A stretch of DNA of 50,916 nt from an uncultured Clostridia bacterium (lineage in GTDB: Bacteria; Bacillota; Clostridia; TANB77; CAG-508). Of this stretch, positions 5,939-15,456 are shown in pieces; within the stretch, counting starts at the first letter, position 1; every line of letters starts with the position of its first letter. A program made the translations under genes and the position numbers. The notes beneath the pieces are model-generated. The model ran no database searches, was not told the DNA's origin, and saw only the letters and a program-made list of their open reading frames with translations. Location: contig CAQYCU010000006.1 of assembly GCA_948919095.1 (NCBI GenBank), positions 1-50,916 of the forward strand, read 5' to 3'.

Positions 5939-7006
5939 TTAAAAGGAACGCATATAGCTTCCTTTTGTTTTATATAGTTTTACTAAATAACTTTTCCGAG
6001 TAAATTTATAAATTCTATATCGTACATTTAAAAATAATTTTTTGAATATTTTGAAAAGGAAAAATTTTATTGGTTTAAAATCCATATACACTTCCCCTAT
6101 TAATTCTACAAAATCTCCACCAAAGCCTTTTTTAAATCTGTATAGCCCATCTTCTCCATTTTCCATAGACACACCACGAAAATCATATTCATTGCAACTG
6201 TTTTTTAATGCGACTTTTATCATTTCCCATTGTAAAAGATATGTCGACATTAGATTTCTGTGATTATTAGAACTTGCACCATACAAATACCACATTTTAT
6301 CTCCATATAAAATTGGCATTATAGCTGAAATTGGTGTATTTTCATAGTATGCAATATAAACTTTTGCATTATCAGGAAATTTCTTTAGTATTGTAGCGAA
6401 ATAGTCCTTTGAACGAATTATGAAGCCATCTCTTTTCCCTGTTTCCTTCATTAAATCATAAAACTCATCTAGACCTTCTTCATTTTTCTCAACAACCTCT
6501 ATCCCTTTTCTCATTGCTAGTCGAACATTGTATCTTGTTTTTGAAGCAAAGTTTTTAAATACCTCATCTTCTGTTTTATTTCGTAAATCTAATCTAAAAT
6601 TATGTCTTGCTTGTATTTCTTGGTCAAATTTAATAGCTGTACTATTTATTTTATAACCTAATTTCTTAACCATATTTGCAAATTCTTTATTGTTGGCTTT
6701 TACATTTGGTTCTATTATAATTGCAAAAGCTTTGTATTCAGCTGCAATTTCCTTCATCTTATCAGTAAGTTTTCGTAAAACCTCTTCATCACAAATATTT
6801 CCAATAGGACCTCTTGGAACATACATTATATTACCTAATAAAGGGAGCCTTCTTGTCAGAATACTCATACTAGCTAATATATTCTTATCATCATCTTCAA
6901 CTATAATAATGTCATTATTCCAATATTCCTTTACATCTGCCCACTTTGTAGATTGCTGAAAATCGCATAAATCTTGTTTCATTATAAAATCTTCATATAT
7001 TTGCAT
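5939..7006 (-). CDS. FemAB/FemX-family peptidoglycan branching aminoacyltransferase
   Basis: FemAB-family enzymes transfer amino acids from tRNA onto the lipid II stem peptide to build cross-bridges, at the cytoplasmic membrane face. Family signatures include KTRYNVRLAMRKGIEV (about 152-167), IAYYENTPISAIMPILYGDKMWYLYGA split over 225-255, and the C-terminal DFRGVSMENGEDGLYRFKKGF region near 277-297. The start at 7006 has AGGAGG upstream. There is an in-frame CGG at 5998-5996, 15 codons from the end. If it causes a +1 shift, as proposed elsewhere in this window, the protein ends ...FTGKVI at 5983 (340 aa instead of 355), and the terminator at 5941-5966 then lies outside the gene. Confidence 0.85.
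   Translation of the reverse strand: MQIYEDFIMKQDLCDFQQSTKWADVKEYWNNDIIIVEDDDKNILASMSILTRRLPLLGNIMYVPRGPIGNICDEEVLRKLTDKMKEIAAEYKAFAIIIEPNVKANNKEFANMVKKLGYKINSTAIKFDQEIQARHNFRLDLRNKTEDEVFKNFASKTRYNVRLAMRKGIEVVEKNEEGLDEFYDLMKETGKRDGFIIRSKDYFATILKKFPDNAKVYIAYYENTPISAIMPILYGDKMWYLYGASSNNHRNLMSTYLLQWEMIKVALKNSCNEYDFRGVSMENGEDGLYRFKKGFGGDFVELIGEVYMDFKPIKFFLFKIFKKLFLNVRYRIYKFTRKSYLVKLYKTKGSYMRSF
5941..5966 (-). terminator. Terminator at the 3' end of the femX-like gene
   Basis: AAAAGGAA (5941-5948) pairs with TTCCTTTT (5959-5966). On the minus strand the hairpin is followed by AATTTAATTATTTTATT. It lies within the last nine codons if the gene is read in frame, but 17 bases past the stop if the CGG at 5996 shifts the frame. 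Confidence 0.65.
5996..5998 (-). other. In-frame CGG near the femX end: possible recoding site
   Basis: Context is ACT CGG A. A +1 shift gives GGA AAA GTT ATT TAG, stopping at 5983. Both ends are possible; the poorly conserved tail does not decide. Listed because it is one of only six in-frame CGG codons found. Confidence 0.4.
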
Positions 7007-7128
7007 ATATATAAACCTCCTAATATTATTATATAACAGGAGTTTGAAAAAGTTATTAAGAAATTCTTAAATTTCGACAAGATTTTCCTTACATAACAGT
7101 AACTTATATATCTAAAAGTTTTAAAAAT

Positions 7129-7168
7129 AAATCTTTCTTATCAAGCATGTTGCCTAAAAGAAAGATTT
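7129..7168 (-). terminator. Terminator of the surface protease gene
   Basis: AAATCTTTCTT (7129-7139) pairs perfectly with AAGAAAGATTT (7158-7168). On the minus strand it lies just below the protease stop and is followed by ATTTTT. Confidence 0.85.
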
Positions 7169-7178
7169 TATTATATTA

Positions 7179-10088
7179 TTATTTCATATTTTTATCAATG
7201 AATTTATATCTTGCATATATAATTGCACTTGCAACTACAACAGCTATTATAGTTATAATTATTACTGGAGTTAATCCCGTTTGTGGTATTGGTTTATCAG
7301 CTTGAGTATCATCATTGCTACTTCCGTTTGGACGTTTCTTTACGCCATCTACATATTCTTCAACATTTGTAGTAATATCTAACCTGATTACGTCAGATTC
7401 GGCAGTTGATTGATTTCCACCCTTCTTAGCAATTTCTTCAATAAATAAATATAAAATATTGTCATTAACTATTTCATCGTAGTTAGGAATTTCCTTTGTA
7501 TTAAGAGTAAAATGTATTTTATTATCATTTATTGTTATATTCTTTATTGCTGTATATACCTTTATTTTCGAAGCATTTGGCTCGGTTGTTAAATAGTAAT
7601 AATAGCTTAAACTGTCATTTCCTTTTGCTGTATTAACATTAATATCAATATCTATTAAAGAGTAATTTTCATCAGCATTATTTTTAAATGTATATTTTTT
7701 AACTGAAGTAACTCTAGCAACTAAATTTTTCAAATTAGAATTAGTTGGCTTTTCATTATCAGGAGTTTGAGTTGGCCCTGGTGTAGGAGTTATACTTGGA
7801 GTTACCGAAGGAGTAGCTGATGGAGATACTGTAGGTGTTGGCGATGGTCTAACAGTTGTAGTTGGAACTGGAGTGTCTGTTGGCTTAGGACTTGGTGTAA
7901 CTGTTACAGTAGGATTAGGTGTCAATGTTGCTGTTGGACTAGGTGATGGAGTAACTGGTGGAACTGTAATTGTTGCAGTTGGCTGTGGTGTTGTGGTTAT
8001 AGTAGGCGTAGCAGTTGGTTCCGGCGTTGGAGTAGAGGTTGGCACTCCTGTAGGTTTAGGTGTTGTTGTTGGAGTAGGAGTTACCTTTGCAGTTACTGTA
8101 ATTGCTTGAGTTGTAGTCTTTCCCTGATATGAAATTGTAACACTAGTTTGATTTACTTTTAAATTTGAGCCATCTGATATTGTAAAATCATTAATTACTT
8201 TACTTGTGTTATCACTATAGTATGCCGTTATAACCATTCCAAAACTATTAAAGTTTTCACCTTCAACATATGCAGTTTTTTGTGGTGGAGTTGTTACTTC
8301 TATTCTTGTCAATTCAGCAATAGTTGGCATAGAATTAATTGTATATGCTTTAATAGAAGAATCACCATTATATAAGCTTGAATTCTTTTCTGACAATTTT
8401 GATAAATCTGTCCATTGATTTTTATCAAATCCAGCTGAAGTTGCGAAAAAACACTTATTGTTTTCAATTTTTATGTTTGAATAAAAACTATCTTCTATTT
8501 CAGCTTCCATTGCAATTGTTGTTTTGTCTGAGCTTTTTTGATTTGTGACTTCTATAACTATTGCAAATTCATTAGAATTTATTTTTAATGGTTCTGCAAA
8601 TTCAAGTGTATGATATCCTATATTTAGTGTTTCATAGTCTCCAGCAGCTAATTTTACTTCTGTTAAATCTTCCTTGGCTATAGATGAACCATTTAAATTA
8701 ACATATACCTTTGCTGTACAAGGTGTAAATGTGTGAAATCCAGTTTGAGTTAAGAACTCGTTTGGCGATTTTCTTGTAAATACATTTGCTTCATAATGCT
8801 TGCTTTCAGCTAAAAGTTGAACATATATATATGCACCTGTTTCATTATATTGATATAAATTATCGTAAGTTTTTTCAGTCGAGGCATTTACAACACCTAA
8901 CATATTTTTGTATATATTAGAATCTTCATATGAATAATACATTATTCCGTTTTTTCCAACACTATATGATAATCTCCTATTAGTTGTATCAACTGCATAT
9001 CCTAATTCATTTGCCCAATTAATTAATGATGCATCTGATATTGATTGAGCATTTGGAATATTGTGTTGTTTGTAATATTCTGGGTCAACATTAAATAATT
9101 GCTCTTTCATTTCATCAAAAGATGACTCAAGTTTTTCTCCCCAAGAATTTCTTATAATCCATGCTCCGTTTTTTGATGGTCTATGTTTTTCATTAAAATT
9201 ATTTGCACTGTAATTATCATCCCAGCCAATAATTGATACTCCATGATTAAAGTTCTTAGTATTATCATAATAAGCAGCGCCTGTATCATTATTGTAAAAA
9301 TCCTTGTCCCAAATGTCTGAATAAACCTTTGTTGCGATTGAGCCATACTTAACAATATGGTCTTTCATTTCCTTAATAATTTCAGTTTTATCATCATCAA
9401 ATTGATAACTATTAAAATTACGTGTATCAGATACATATGCAGAAACTTTCTTATTTTGTATATCAGATAAATTAATTGCATTGCTTACATCATTTTTAAA
9501 AGGCATATCAGCTTCATTAATAGCTCCCATTCCATTAGTTAAATATGAAGCAGCCATTTCATAAGTTCCTCCTTTGCTAGGAACTCTATTATATCCATAT
9601 ATATTTTTACCACCTAGTAATTCTTTAACACAAGAATAATCCATATGTCTTTCTGAAAAGTCGTAAAAGATTGATACAGCATTGTTCTTTTTATTTTTTA
9701 ATGCTAAGTTTGTTTCTAATGAAGATAATGAAGCAAATGCCCAGCATTCACTAGTTGATTGTTGGTCTTTTATACGCATTGTATCACCTATTTGACTTGT
9801 TGTCATAAGGTTAAATTGCGTATCTGTTGCTGAATCTCCAATAAGTTCAAGATTTCTTAATAAGTTATTAGTTTTATGTTCTGCCTTAGGAATGTCCACT
9901 AATTCTGGAACTATTTTATTACTTTTTTCTTCATCAGATAATTCATTATATCTTTTATATTCTTCACTTAATTCAGGCATTGACAATAATTCAGGAGCTA
10001 TGCTACTAGCTAATGAATAAGAATTAAGCAAGAATAGTATAATTATTGTTAGAATTGAAATTATTACATTTAATTTTTGTTTTTTCAT
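7179..10088 (-). CDS. Sortase-anchored papain-like (C1A) surface cysteine protease
   Basis: This 969-aa exported protein has a signal peptide (about 1-28) and a papain fold with the oxyanion Gln and nucleophile Cys in DQQSTSECWAF (Cys about 115), His in NFNHGVSIIGW (about 282) and Asn in IIRNSWGEKL (about 314). A beta-rich domain follows (about 410-590), then an Ig-like group 3 domain (about 592-660, LTRIEVTTPPQKTAYVEG), a long Thr/Pro linker (about 663-785) and a second beta domain. The C-terminus is a sorting signal, IPQTG, then a membrane helix and basic tail, so a sortase should anchor it to peptidoglycan. The substrate is unknown. It stands alone with its own terminator. Confidence 0.9.
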   Translation of the reverse strand: MKKQKLNVIISILTIIILFLLNSYSLASSIAPELLSMPELSEEYKRYNELSDEEKSNKIVPELVDIPKAEHKTNNLLRNLELIGDSATDTQFNLMTTSQIGDTMRIKDQQSTSECWAFASLSSLETNLALKNKKNNAVSIFYDFSERHMDYSCVKELLGGKNIYGYNRVPSKGGTYEMAASYLTNGMGAINEADMPFKNDVSNAINLSDIQNKKVSAYVSDTRNFNSYQFDDDKTEIIKEMKDHIVKYGSIATKVYSDIWDKDFYNNDTGAAYYDNTKNFNHGVSIIGWDDNYSANNFNEKHRPSKNGAWIIRNSWGEKLESSFDEMKEQLFNVDPEYYKQHNIPNAQSISDASLINWANELGYAVDTTNRRLSYSVGKNGIMYYSYEDSNIYKNMLGVVNASTEKTYDNLYQYNETGAYIYVQLLAESKHYEANVFTRKSPNEFLTQTGFHTFTPCTAKVYVNLNGSSIAKEDLTEVKLAAGDYETLNIGYHTLEFAEPLKINSNEFAIVIEVTNQKSSDKTTIAMEAEIEDSFYSNIKIENNKCFFATSAGFDKNQWTDLSKLSEKNSSLYNGDSSIKAYTINSMPTIAELTRIEVTTPPQKTAYVEGENFNSFGMVITAYYSDNTSKVINDFTISDGSNLKVNQTSVTISYQGKTTTQAITVTAKVTPTPTTTPKPTGVPTSTPTPEPTATPTITTTPQPTATITVPPVTPSPSPTATLTPNPTVTVTPSPKPTDTPVPTTTVRPSPTPTVSPSATPSVTPSITPTPGPTQTPDNEKPTNSNLKNLVARVTSVKKYTFKNNADENYSLIDIDINVNTAKGNDSLSYYYYLTTEPNASKIKVYTAIKNITINDNKIHFTLNTKEIPNYDEIVNDNILYLFIEEIAKKGGNQSTAESDVIRLDITTNVEEYVDGVKKRPNGSSNDDTQADKPIPQTGLTPVIIITIIAVVVASAIIYARYKFIDKNMK

Positions 10089-10227
10089 TTAATATATTTA
10101 TCCCCTTTCTATCGCTTCTCTTTGTTCATTATTATAAATGAAAATTCTTAGCTATTTATTATTATATCACTAAAAACATAATTGTAAATGCATATTGAAT
10201 TACAATTATGTTTCAATTTAGTTACAA

Positions 10228-10980
10228 TTATTTAGTTATATTTTGACTTTTCCATGGATTATCTGAACTCAAATCAGTTGGGTCCCAATTTCTACATTGT
10301 TCATTGTTTGATATTTTAGGAGCATTTGGTTTTCCAAGTGGCCCTGGGTCTTCACTTGAATAAAATTCAACAATAGTTCCTTGTGGTATGTTATCAAAAA
10401 TCCATTTAGTATCAACTATTTGCAGACGTACGCATCCTAAAGAAGCAGCTGTTCCGAGCTTATCAAATTCCTCAAATTGAAGGCTATCGGGTCTTCCATA
10501 TTTCTCGTATGGGACTGAGTGAAATAAAATATTGCCTGTAATTTTAGTAACATAGTGACCATATACATTATGTTGCAAAGCCCCCCACTCCCACTTTGTT
10601 TGAAGTGGATATTTTCCTTCTTTTGGAGTATGTGTTCCTGTTGAACAAATCATTGCTCTGTATGGGTTTAGCATTCCATTACTGTCTATTGTATATATAG
10701 TAACAACATTTGCTTGATTATTAACTTTTATATAATATGAATTTGTATGAGTTTTACTATTGCTAAGTATATCTATTGCTTTATTAGGTATTTCCTTAAC
10801 TGGCTCTATTTCCTCATATATATAGGATGCAGTGCTCTCAATATTTTTTTGAGGAACTTCTACATATGTTGCTTTACTTACAATAATATTTTTATTATCA
10901 CGTATTATCATTAAAAACATAATAAAACATAAAATAGCTAGCATAATTGTTAAATAAATATTATATTTTGATTTATACAT
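10228..10980 (-). CDS. L,D-transpeptidase (YkuD domain), membrane-anchored
   Basis: The enzyme forms 3-3 cross-links in peptidoglycan or attaches molecules to it, outside the membrane. An N-terminal membrane anchor (about 9-27) is followed by a short spacer and a YkuD domain (about 80-210). The active-site pair is His in ILFHSVPYEKYG (about 154) and Cys in ASLGCVRLQ (about 183), matching the HX(n)S-x-G-C-x-R motif. The start at 10980 follows AAGGA. It lies 12 bases after rho on the same strand, so it is probably co-transcribed from the rho side. Confidence 0.92.
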   Translation of the reverse strand: MYKSKYNIYLTIMLAILCFIMFLMIIRDNKNIIVSKATYVEVPQKNIESTASYIYEEIEPVKEIPNKAIDILSNSKTHTNSYYIKVNNQANVVTIYTIDSNGMLNPYRAMICSTGTHTPKEGKYPLQTKWEWGALQHNVYGHYVTKITGNILFHSVPYEKYGRPDSLQFEEFDKLGTAASLGCVRLQIVDTKWIFDNIPQGTIVEFYSSEDPGPLGKPNAPKISNNEQCRNWDPTDLSSDNPWKSQNITK

Positions 10981-10992
10981 AACTTGTCCTTC

Positions 10993-12324
10993 TTATTTTT
11001 TTAATATATTATTTAGTCTTTCAATAAGCTCTTGATTATTTTTTGTTAACTTTAGTTGCTTTATAATTTCTTCTGTAATATCAATATTTTGTGAAGATGA
11101 CATAGTTTTACGCAATAAATAAATAGTTTCAAGTTCTTTTTTATTTAATAATAAGTCTTCTCTACGAGTTCCAGACTTATTAATATTTATTGCTGGGAAT
11201 ATACGTTTTTCTGATAGATTTCTATCAAGTACAATTTCCATATTACCAGTTCCCTTAAACTCTTCAAATATAACATCGTCCATTCTACTACCTGTTTCAA
11301 CAAGAGCTGTCGCAAGGATTGTAAGGCTTCCCCCATTTTCAATATTACGTGCTGCACCAAAAAATTTCTTTGGTTTATGAAGTGCTGCTGGGTCTAAACC
11401 ACCTGATAAAGTTCTTCCTGAGGCTGGTATTGTAAGGTTGTATGCACGAGCAAGTCTTGTAATACTATCAAGTAATATAACAACATTTTTATTTTGTTCA
11501 ATAAGTCTTTTAGCCCTTTCGAGAACCATTTCCGCAACTTTTACATGATGCTCTGGTAATTCGTCAAAAGTTGAATAAATAACATCTCCTTTAATTGAAC
11601 GACGCATATCAGTAACTTCCTCAGGTCTTTCATCTATTAACAATACAATTAGCTCAATTTCGGGATTATTTGTAGTTATGCTATTTGCAATCTTTTTTAT
11701 TAATGTTGTCTTTCCAACTTTTGGTGGTGCCACTATCATACCTCTTTGTCCTTTTCCTATTGGGCACATTAAATCAATCATTCTAGTTGCAAAATCATCC
11801 TGCGCTGTTTCCATTTTGATTTTTTCTTGAGGGTATACAGGAACTAAGTCATCAAATTTCTTTCTTTTATATGCATTATCTGGACTTTCCCCATTTACTT
11901 CACCTACATAGATTAATGCTGGAAATTTTTCATCCTCCTTGGGTTTACGTGATATTCCTTTTATTTTATCACCATTATCTAGCTTAAATCTTCTGATTTG
12001 AACTGGTGAAATATAAATATCATCTGGTGTAGATAGATAATTTTTACCTCTTAAGAAACCGTATCCATCTGGAAGTATTTCTAGAATTCCTTCTACTATA
12101 CTATCATTTGGACCAGTTAATTTGTATCCATCAACTATCCTAACTTCTTCACAATTTTCTACTTTTGAAAGTTCATTTTCGATTTTAGTATTTGTTATAT
12201 TTTCATTATTATTACTGTTAAGTTTTTCCATTAATTCTTCTTTTTTTAATTTCGAAACATTTTTTATACCTTTTTCCTTAGCCATTTGTCTTAATTCGAC
12301 AAGAGTAAAATCTTCAAAATTCAT
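10993..12324 (-). CDS. rho: Transcription termination factor Rho
   Basis: Rho is a hexameric RNA helicase that ends transcription. This 443-aa protein has the N-terminal Rho_N helical domain (about 1-35), a cold-shock-like RNA-binding domain (about 75-145, with DGYGFLRG), the Walker A APPKVGKTT near 200, Walker B VVILLDSITR, the Q-loop region LSGGLDPAAL and the R-loop. Length is normal. The RBS AAAGGAG lies 6 bases before the start. A poly-Asn spacer around 37-45 links the first two domains. Confidence 0.97.
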   Translation of the reverse strand: MNFEDFTLVELRQMAKEKGIKNVSKLKKEELMEKLNSNNNENITNTKIENELSKVENCEEVRIVDGYKLTGPNDSIVEGILEILPDGYGFLRGKNYLSTPDDIYISPVQIRRFKLDNGDKIKGISRKPKEDEKFPALIYVGEVNGESPDNAYKRKKFDDLVPVYPQEKIKMETAQDDFATRMIDLMCPIGKGQRGMIVAPPKVGKTTLIKKIANSITTNNPEIELIVLLIDERPEEVTDMRRSIKGDVIYSTFDELPEHHVKVAEMVLERAKRLIEQNKNVVILLDSITRLARAYNLTIPASGRTLSGGLDPAALHKPKKFFGAARNIENGGSLTILATALVETGSRMDDVIFEEFKGTGNMEIVLDRNLSEKRIFPAININKSGTRREDLLLNKKELETIYLLRKTMSSSQNIDITEEIIKQLKLTKNNQELIERLNNILKK

Positions 12325-12399
12325 ATAAATCTCCTTTTCCTCTTATGTTTACTATCATATCATATATTTTTAAAAAAATAAAGTCATTTCTATAAAAAA

Positions 12400-12420
12400 A
12401 TAACCCGTTTATTGGGTTAT
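12400..12420 (-). terminator. Terminator overlapping the divIC stop codon
   Basis: ATAACCC (12400-12406) pairs with GGGTTAT (12414-12420) and on the minus strand is followed by TTTTTTTATAG. The stop codon lies in the loop. Confidence 0.8.
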
Positions 12421-12675
12421 ATCAATATAAACACGTTCATTTGGTAAGTACATATCCAATTTGTTTCTTGCTACATCTTCTATATATTCAGTTGAATTCA
12501 AGTGGTCAAGAGTAGAAGATAATTCTTCTTGTTTTTCTTGAGCTGCTTCAATTTCTTTAACAAATTCTTTTTTCTCGCTTGCATAGGAATTTAATAATCG
12601 TTGTTGTAAGAAAAATGTATAAACTGCGTATACTGCTATGCAAAGCATTATTACCCTAATTAAAAATTTCTTCAT
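12409..12675 (-). CDS. divIC: Septum formation initiator, DivIC/FtsL family
   Basis: This 88-aa single-span division protein has a short N-terminal cytoplasmic segment, a membrane helix (about 5-22), then a coiled coil (YASEKKEFVKEIEAAQEKQE), and the family ending EYIEDVARNKLDMYLPNERV. In the divisome it partners FtsL and FtsB-like proteins outside the membrane. It follows yabP and yabQ, the usual clostridial and bacillar order yabP-yabQ-divIC, which supports the DivIC assignment over FtsL. Confidence 0.88.
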   Translation of the reverse strand: MKKFLIRVIMLCIAVYAVYTFFLQQRLLNSYASEKKEFVKEIEAAQEKQEELSSTLDHLNSTEYIEDVARNKLDMYLPNERVYIDITQ

Positions 12676-12760
12676 TGTACTATTATGGCTAATAGCCTTT
12701 CTCCTTTTGTATTATTATACATATATTTATTCTACAAAAAAACTAAAATTCCTTCTTTTT

Positions 12761-13204
12761 TTATACAATTTTTGACAAATTTTTATTTTTTTCCTTCTTT
12801 TTCTTTTTTATTGGAAGCTTTCTAAAATTAATAATAATAAGTTTTATTGGCTTTCCTAATAATTTTTGCAATATTTTTTTTATTTTAAAAATAATTTTTA
12901 TAATGAATTCAATTATGATTGTACTAAGTTTTACAATTTTTTTACTAATAGTTAATATATAAGTTGTTCCTCCTAATATCATTCCAATAAAAATATATAG
13001 CCTAAGTTCGCCATAATTAAATTTTAGTATAGTGGTTATTACAATAAAACTAACTATCATCCAGAAAATTATATCTTCAATATATGTTGCAATATTTGAA
13101 GTTTTTATGCTTTTTCTAAGAGCTCTAAATAAATCAAAAATAAACCCTATAAATAATCCTACTATTACATATATTAGAAAAAGTGTACCTTGATTAGTTA
13201 TCAT
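12761..13204 (-). CDS. yabQ: Spore cortex biosynthesis protein YabQ
   Basis: This 147-aa polytopic membrane protein has about four hydrophobic segments (around 7-26, 44-62, 66-84 and 95-110) and a very basic C-terminal tail (KLPIKKKKKEKNKN). YabQ is a forespore or mother-cell outer membrane protein needed for cortex formation. The segment LFRALRKSIKTSNIATYIED is typical. It overlaps yabP by four bases (ATGA), so the two are translationally coupled. Its presence argues for an endospore-forming host. Confidence 0.87.
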   Translation of the reverse strand: MITNQGTLFLIYVIVGLFIGFIFDLFRALRKSIKTSNIATYIEDIIFWMIVSFIVITTILKFNYGELRLYIFIGMILGGTTYILTISKKIVKLSTIIIEFIIKIIFKIKKILQKLLGKPIKLIIINFRKLPIKKKKKEKNKNLSKIV

Positions 13205-13509
13205 TTAAAAATCTTCCCTATCAAACTTCCTCCAGATGACTTCCTATCTTGCTTTTCACTATAATTTATAGAGTTTACTTTGCCTTCAATTACGACTTCT
13301 GTTGTATCTAAACTTAATTTATTAATTCGTATATCTTCCCCTTTGACTGTTAACATTCCTAATTCTGTATCTAATATAACTATTTGGTCATCGAAACTTA
13401 GAACATCTCTAATTCCTGAAAGTGATAATTTTTTTCTGTTTTCTAAAACAATATTTTGTATTACTTCTCCACTAATTTTATTTTTATCATATTGGTCTGC
13501 TGATATCAT
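13201..13509 (-). CDS. yabP: Sporulation protein YabP
   Basis: This 102-aa protein is of the YabP/YqfC family, mother-cell sporulation proteins that share a small beta-rich domain. It shows the family pattern LENRKKLSLSGIRDVLSFD followed by VILDTELGMLTVKG and VEGKVNSI-like strands. The start at 13509 (MISADQYD) is chosen because AGGAGG lies upstream; two codons further upstream also give an open frame. It is coupled to yabQ. Confidence 0.88.
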   Translation of the reverse strand: MISADQYDKNKISGEVIQNIVLENRKKLSLSGIRDVLSFDDQIVILDTELGMLTVKGEDIRINKLSLDTTEVVIEGKVNSINYSEKQDRKSSGGSLIGKIFK

Positions 13510-13569
13510 GAGCACCTCCTAAAAACTTGTCTACAATTAATTATATTCAGCCTTTATAGCAAATATGAT

Positions 13570-14712
13570 TTATTTAATTAATTTTTTGTGAATTTGATTC
13601 AAATATTTTTTATCAATGATTTTATTAAATTGAAGTGAGATTTTATATGCACTTATATCAATCGAAATTAAGTTATTCTTTACTTGTTCGAGTATTGGAA
13701 TAATGTGTTTTAAAGTATCTGAATTATTTGATACTCCAATTCCTACAATTGATATTTTACTTGTTTCTGTTATATCAAGTTTAGTATTCTTAAGTAATTT
13801 TTTTAGTTTTTCTACTGCTTCTTTTAAAACTGTAAAATGTATTTCGTTTTCTTCAATTATATAATTTCCAAATTTAATTTCGTTTTCAATAAGTGTATCT
13901 AATATATTTGAATTTCCAATTGCTTTAATATATGCTATATTATTGTTTTGAATTATACTTTTTATTTCATTCTTTTCTACAAAATTGCTTGATATTCTTG
14001 TTCCCTTTTCATCGTTAAAAGTTGAAGCAGCAATTATTGGAAGACTGTATTTTTCAGCTAATTGTACACATCTATCATGAAGTACCTTGGCACCTTCAGT
14101 AGATGAAATCGACATTTCTTTATATGACATTTCATTTATCTTTTTAGCATTTGTTATTTTATTTGGGTCTGCAGTATATATTCCATCTACGTCAGAAAAT
14201 ATATAACACTTTTTTGCTTGTAATACAGAAGCAACTGCAACTGCCGAAGTATCAGAACCACCTCTCCCCAAAGTAGTTATGTCGCCATTTTCATTAATAC
14301 CTTGAAATCCAGTAATTATAACTATCTTATCTTTTTTTAATTCTTCTATAATTCTTTCTTTATTAATATCTAGTATTTGTGCATTTTGAAATTGATTACT
14401 TGTAAGTATTCCTGCTTGCCATCCATTTAATGATATTGCGTCGTATCCTTTTTCATTAAGCAATATCGAAACTTTGCTTGCAGATATTTGTTCTCCAACG
14501 TTTATAAGTGCATCTAATTCTCTTTCATCTGGTACTTTACTTAACTCTTTTGCTTCATTTATCAAATTATCAGTCATCTTTCCTTGAGCAGAAACAATGC
14601 AAACTACATCTTTCTTTTTTTTCTTAAATTTAATTATTTTATTTGCAACGACTTCAAGATTTTCATTGTTTGCAACAGAGCTTCCACCAAATTTTAATAC
14701 AACTATATCCAT
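13570..14712 (-). CDS. lysC: Aspartate kinase
   Basis: This enzyme phosphorylates aspartate, the first step towards lysine (diaminopimelate), threonine and methionine. The 380-aa protein starts with the kinase motif VVLKFGGSS (residues 4-12), contains the GFQGINENGDITTLGRGGSDTSA region (about 130-150, written with its catalytic GRGGSD), and ends with two ACT-type regulatory domains. The start at 14712 follows AAAGGAG; a longer frame to 14772 lacks an RBS. The C-terminus is slightly short for the family (usually about 400). It is monocistronic by spacing. Which paralogue (lysC, dapG) cannot be told. Confidence 0.93.
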   Translation of the reverse strand: MDIVVLKFGGSSVANNENLEVVANKIIKFKKKKKDVVCIVSAQGKMTDNLINEAKELSKVPDERELDALINVGEQISASKVSILLNEKGYDAISLNGWQAGILTSNQFQNAQILDINKERIIEELKKDKIVIITGFQGINENGDITTLGRGGSDTSAVAVASVLQAKKCYIFSDVDGIYTADPNKITNAKKINEMSYKEMSISSTEGAKVLHDRCVQLAEKYSLPIIAASTFNDEKGTRISSNFVEKNEIKSIIQNNNIAYIKAIGNSNILDTLIENEIKFGNYIIEENEIHFTVLKEAVEKLKKLLKNTKLDITETSKISIVGIGVSNNSDTLKHIIPILEQVKNNLISIDISAYKISLQFNKIIDKKYLNQIHKKLIK

Positions 14713-14791
14713 AAATAAAACTCCTTTACATACTATATTAGTCAATAAATTGATATAATATATAATATGCAAAGAAGTTTATTATGTTTAA

Positions 14792-15436
14792 TTATTTTAT
14801 TCCCTTTATTGCAAAAATTACCATGAGAATTACAAATGTAACAATTAAAACTATAGTAGTTGTAATATATATTGCTCTTTTTGCTTGTAAATCTTCTTTA
14901 ATTTTTTTGTCTTCCTCTTTCTGCTGTGGAAGTACTTCAAATTTAAAATTTTCAAAGAATTTTACTAATTCATTTTTATCTATCATAATTGTTGATAAAG
15001 TCATACATACTTGTTGTTCATCTTTTATGAAAATTACATTTAATGAATATATGTATATCGGAAAGAATATTAGCATTTTAGTATTCTTTCTTGATAAGTA
15101 TATATTTATCAAGTCTTCGTACTTTATTGTCATTTTATTAAAATCAACATTGCAAACTAATTTATCTTTTTTTGCTTCTATTGTATATGTATTATTATAA
15201 ATAAGTGCATATAACAATATTAAAATTAAAACAACTGCTACACCTATACTGGCAAAATTTAGTTTATAAGCATAGAATAGTAATACTAAAAAAACAATCG
15301 TAAATATTAGCATTTTTAGTTTATTATTTTTTACAAATATTTTAAAGTTTGCATGTAATGCTGGAGTTCCTTGTATATCTGTTATATGACAATATAATTT
15401 ATTATTACACTCATTATATATATCTTTCCATTTCAT
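14792..15436 (-). CDS. Unknown membrane protein with three hydrophobic segments
   Basis: I do not recognise this 214-aa protein. Two adjacent membrane helices lie at about 43-62 and 64-82, followed by a soluble domain of roughly 100 residues (beta-rich, PH-like in feel, with KDKLVCNVDFNKMTIKYED) and a last helix near 188-210. The start at 15436 uses GAGGTG as RBS, and a GTG five codons upstream is the alternative. The layout resembles small bacterial YcxB-like proteins (membrane hairpin plus YcxB domain), a tentative guess. It lies 20 bases after ackA, so it may be co-transcribed. Confidence 0.6.
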   Translation of the reverse strand: MKWKDIYNECNNKLYCHITDIQGTPALHANFKIFVKNNKLKMLIFTIVFLVLLFYAYKLNFASIGVAVVLILILLYALIYNNTYTIEAKKDKLVCNVDFNKMTIKYEDLINIYLSRKNTKMLIFFPIYIYSLNVIFIKDEQQVCMTLSTIMIDKNELVKFFENFKFEVLPQQKEEDKKIKEDLQAKRAIYITTTIVLIVTFVILMVIFAIKGIK

Positions 15437-15456
15437 CTGTTTACACCTCACATTTA

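Noticed and set aside
7741..8110. Repeated GGTGTTGGAG-like units as a minisatellite or CRISPR-like array
   Set aside because: They encode the Thr/Pro linker of the surface protease, in frame, with irregular units and no spacers.
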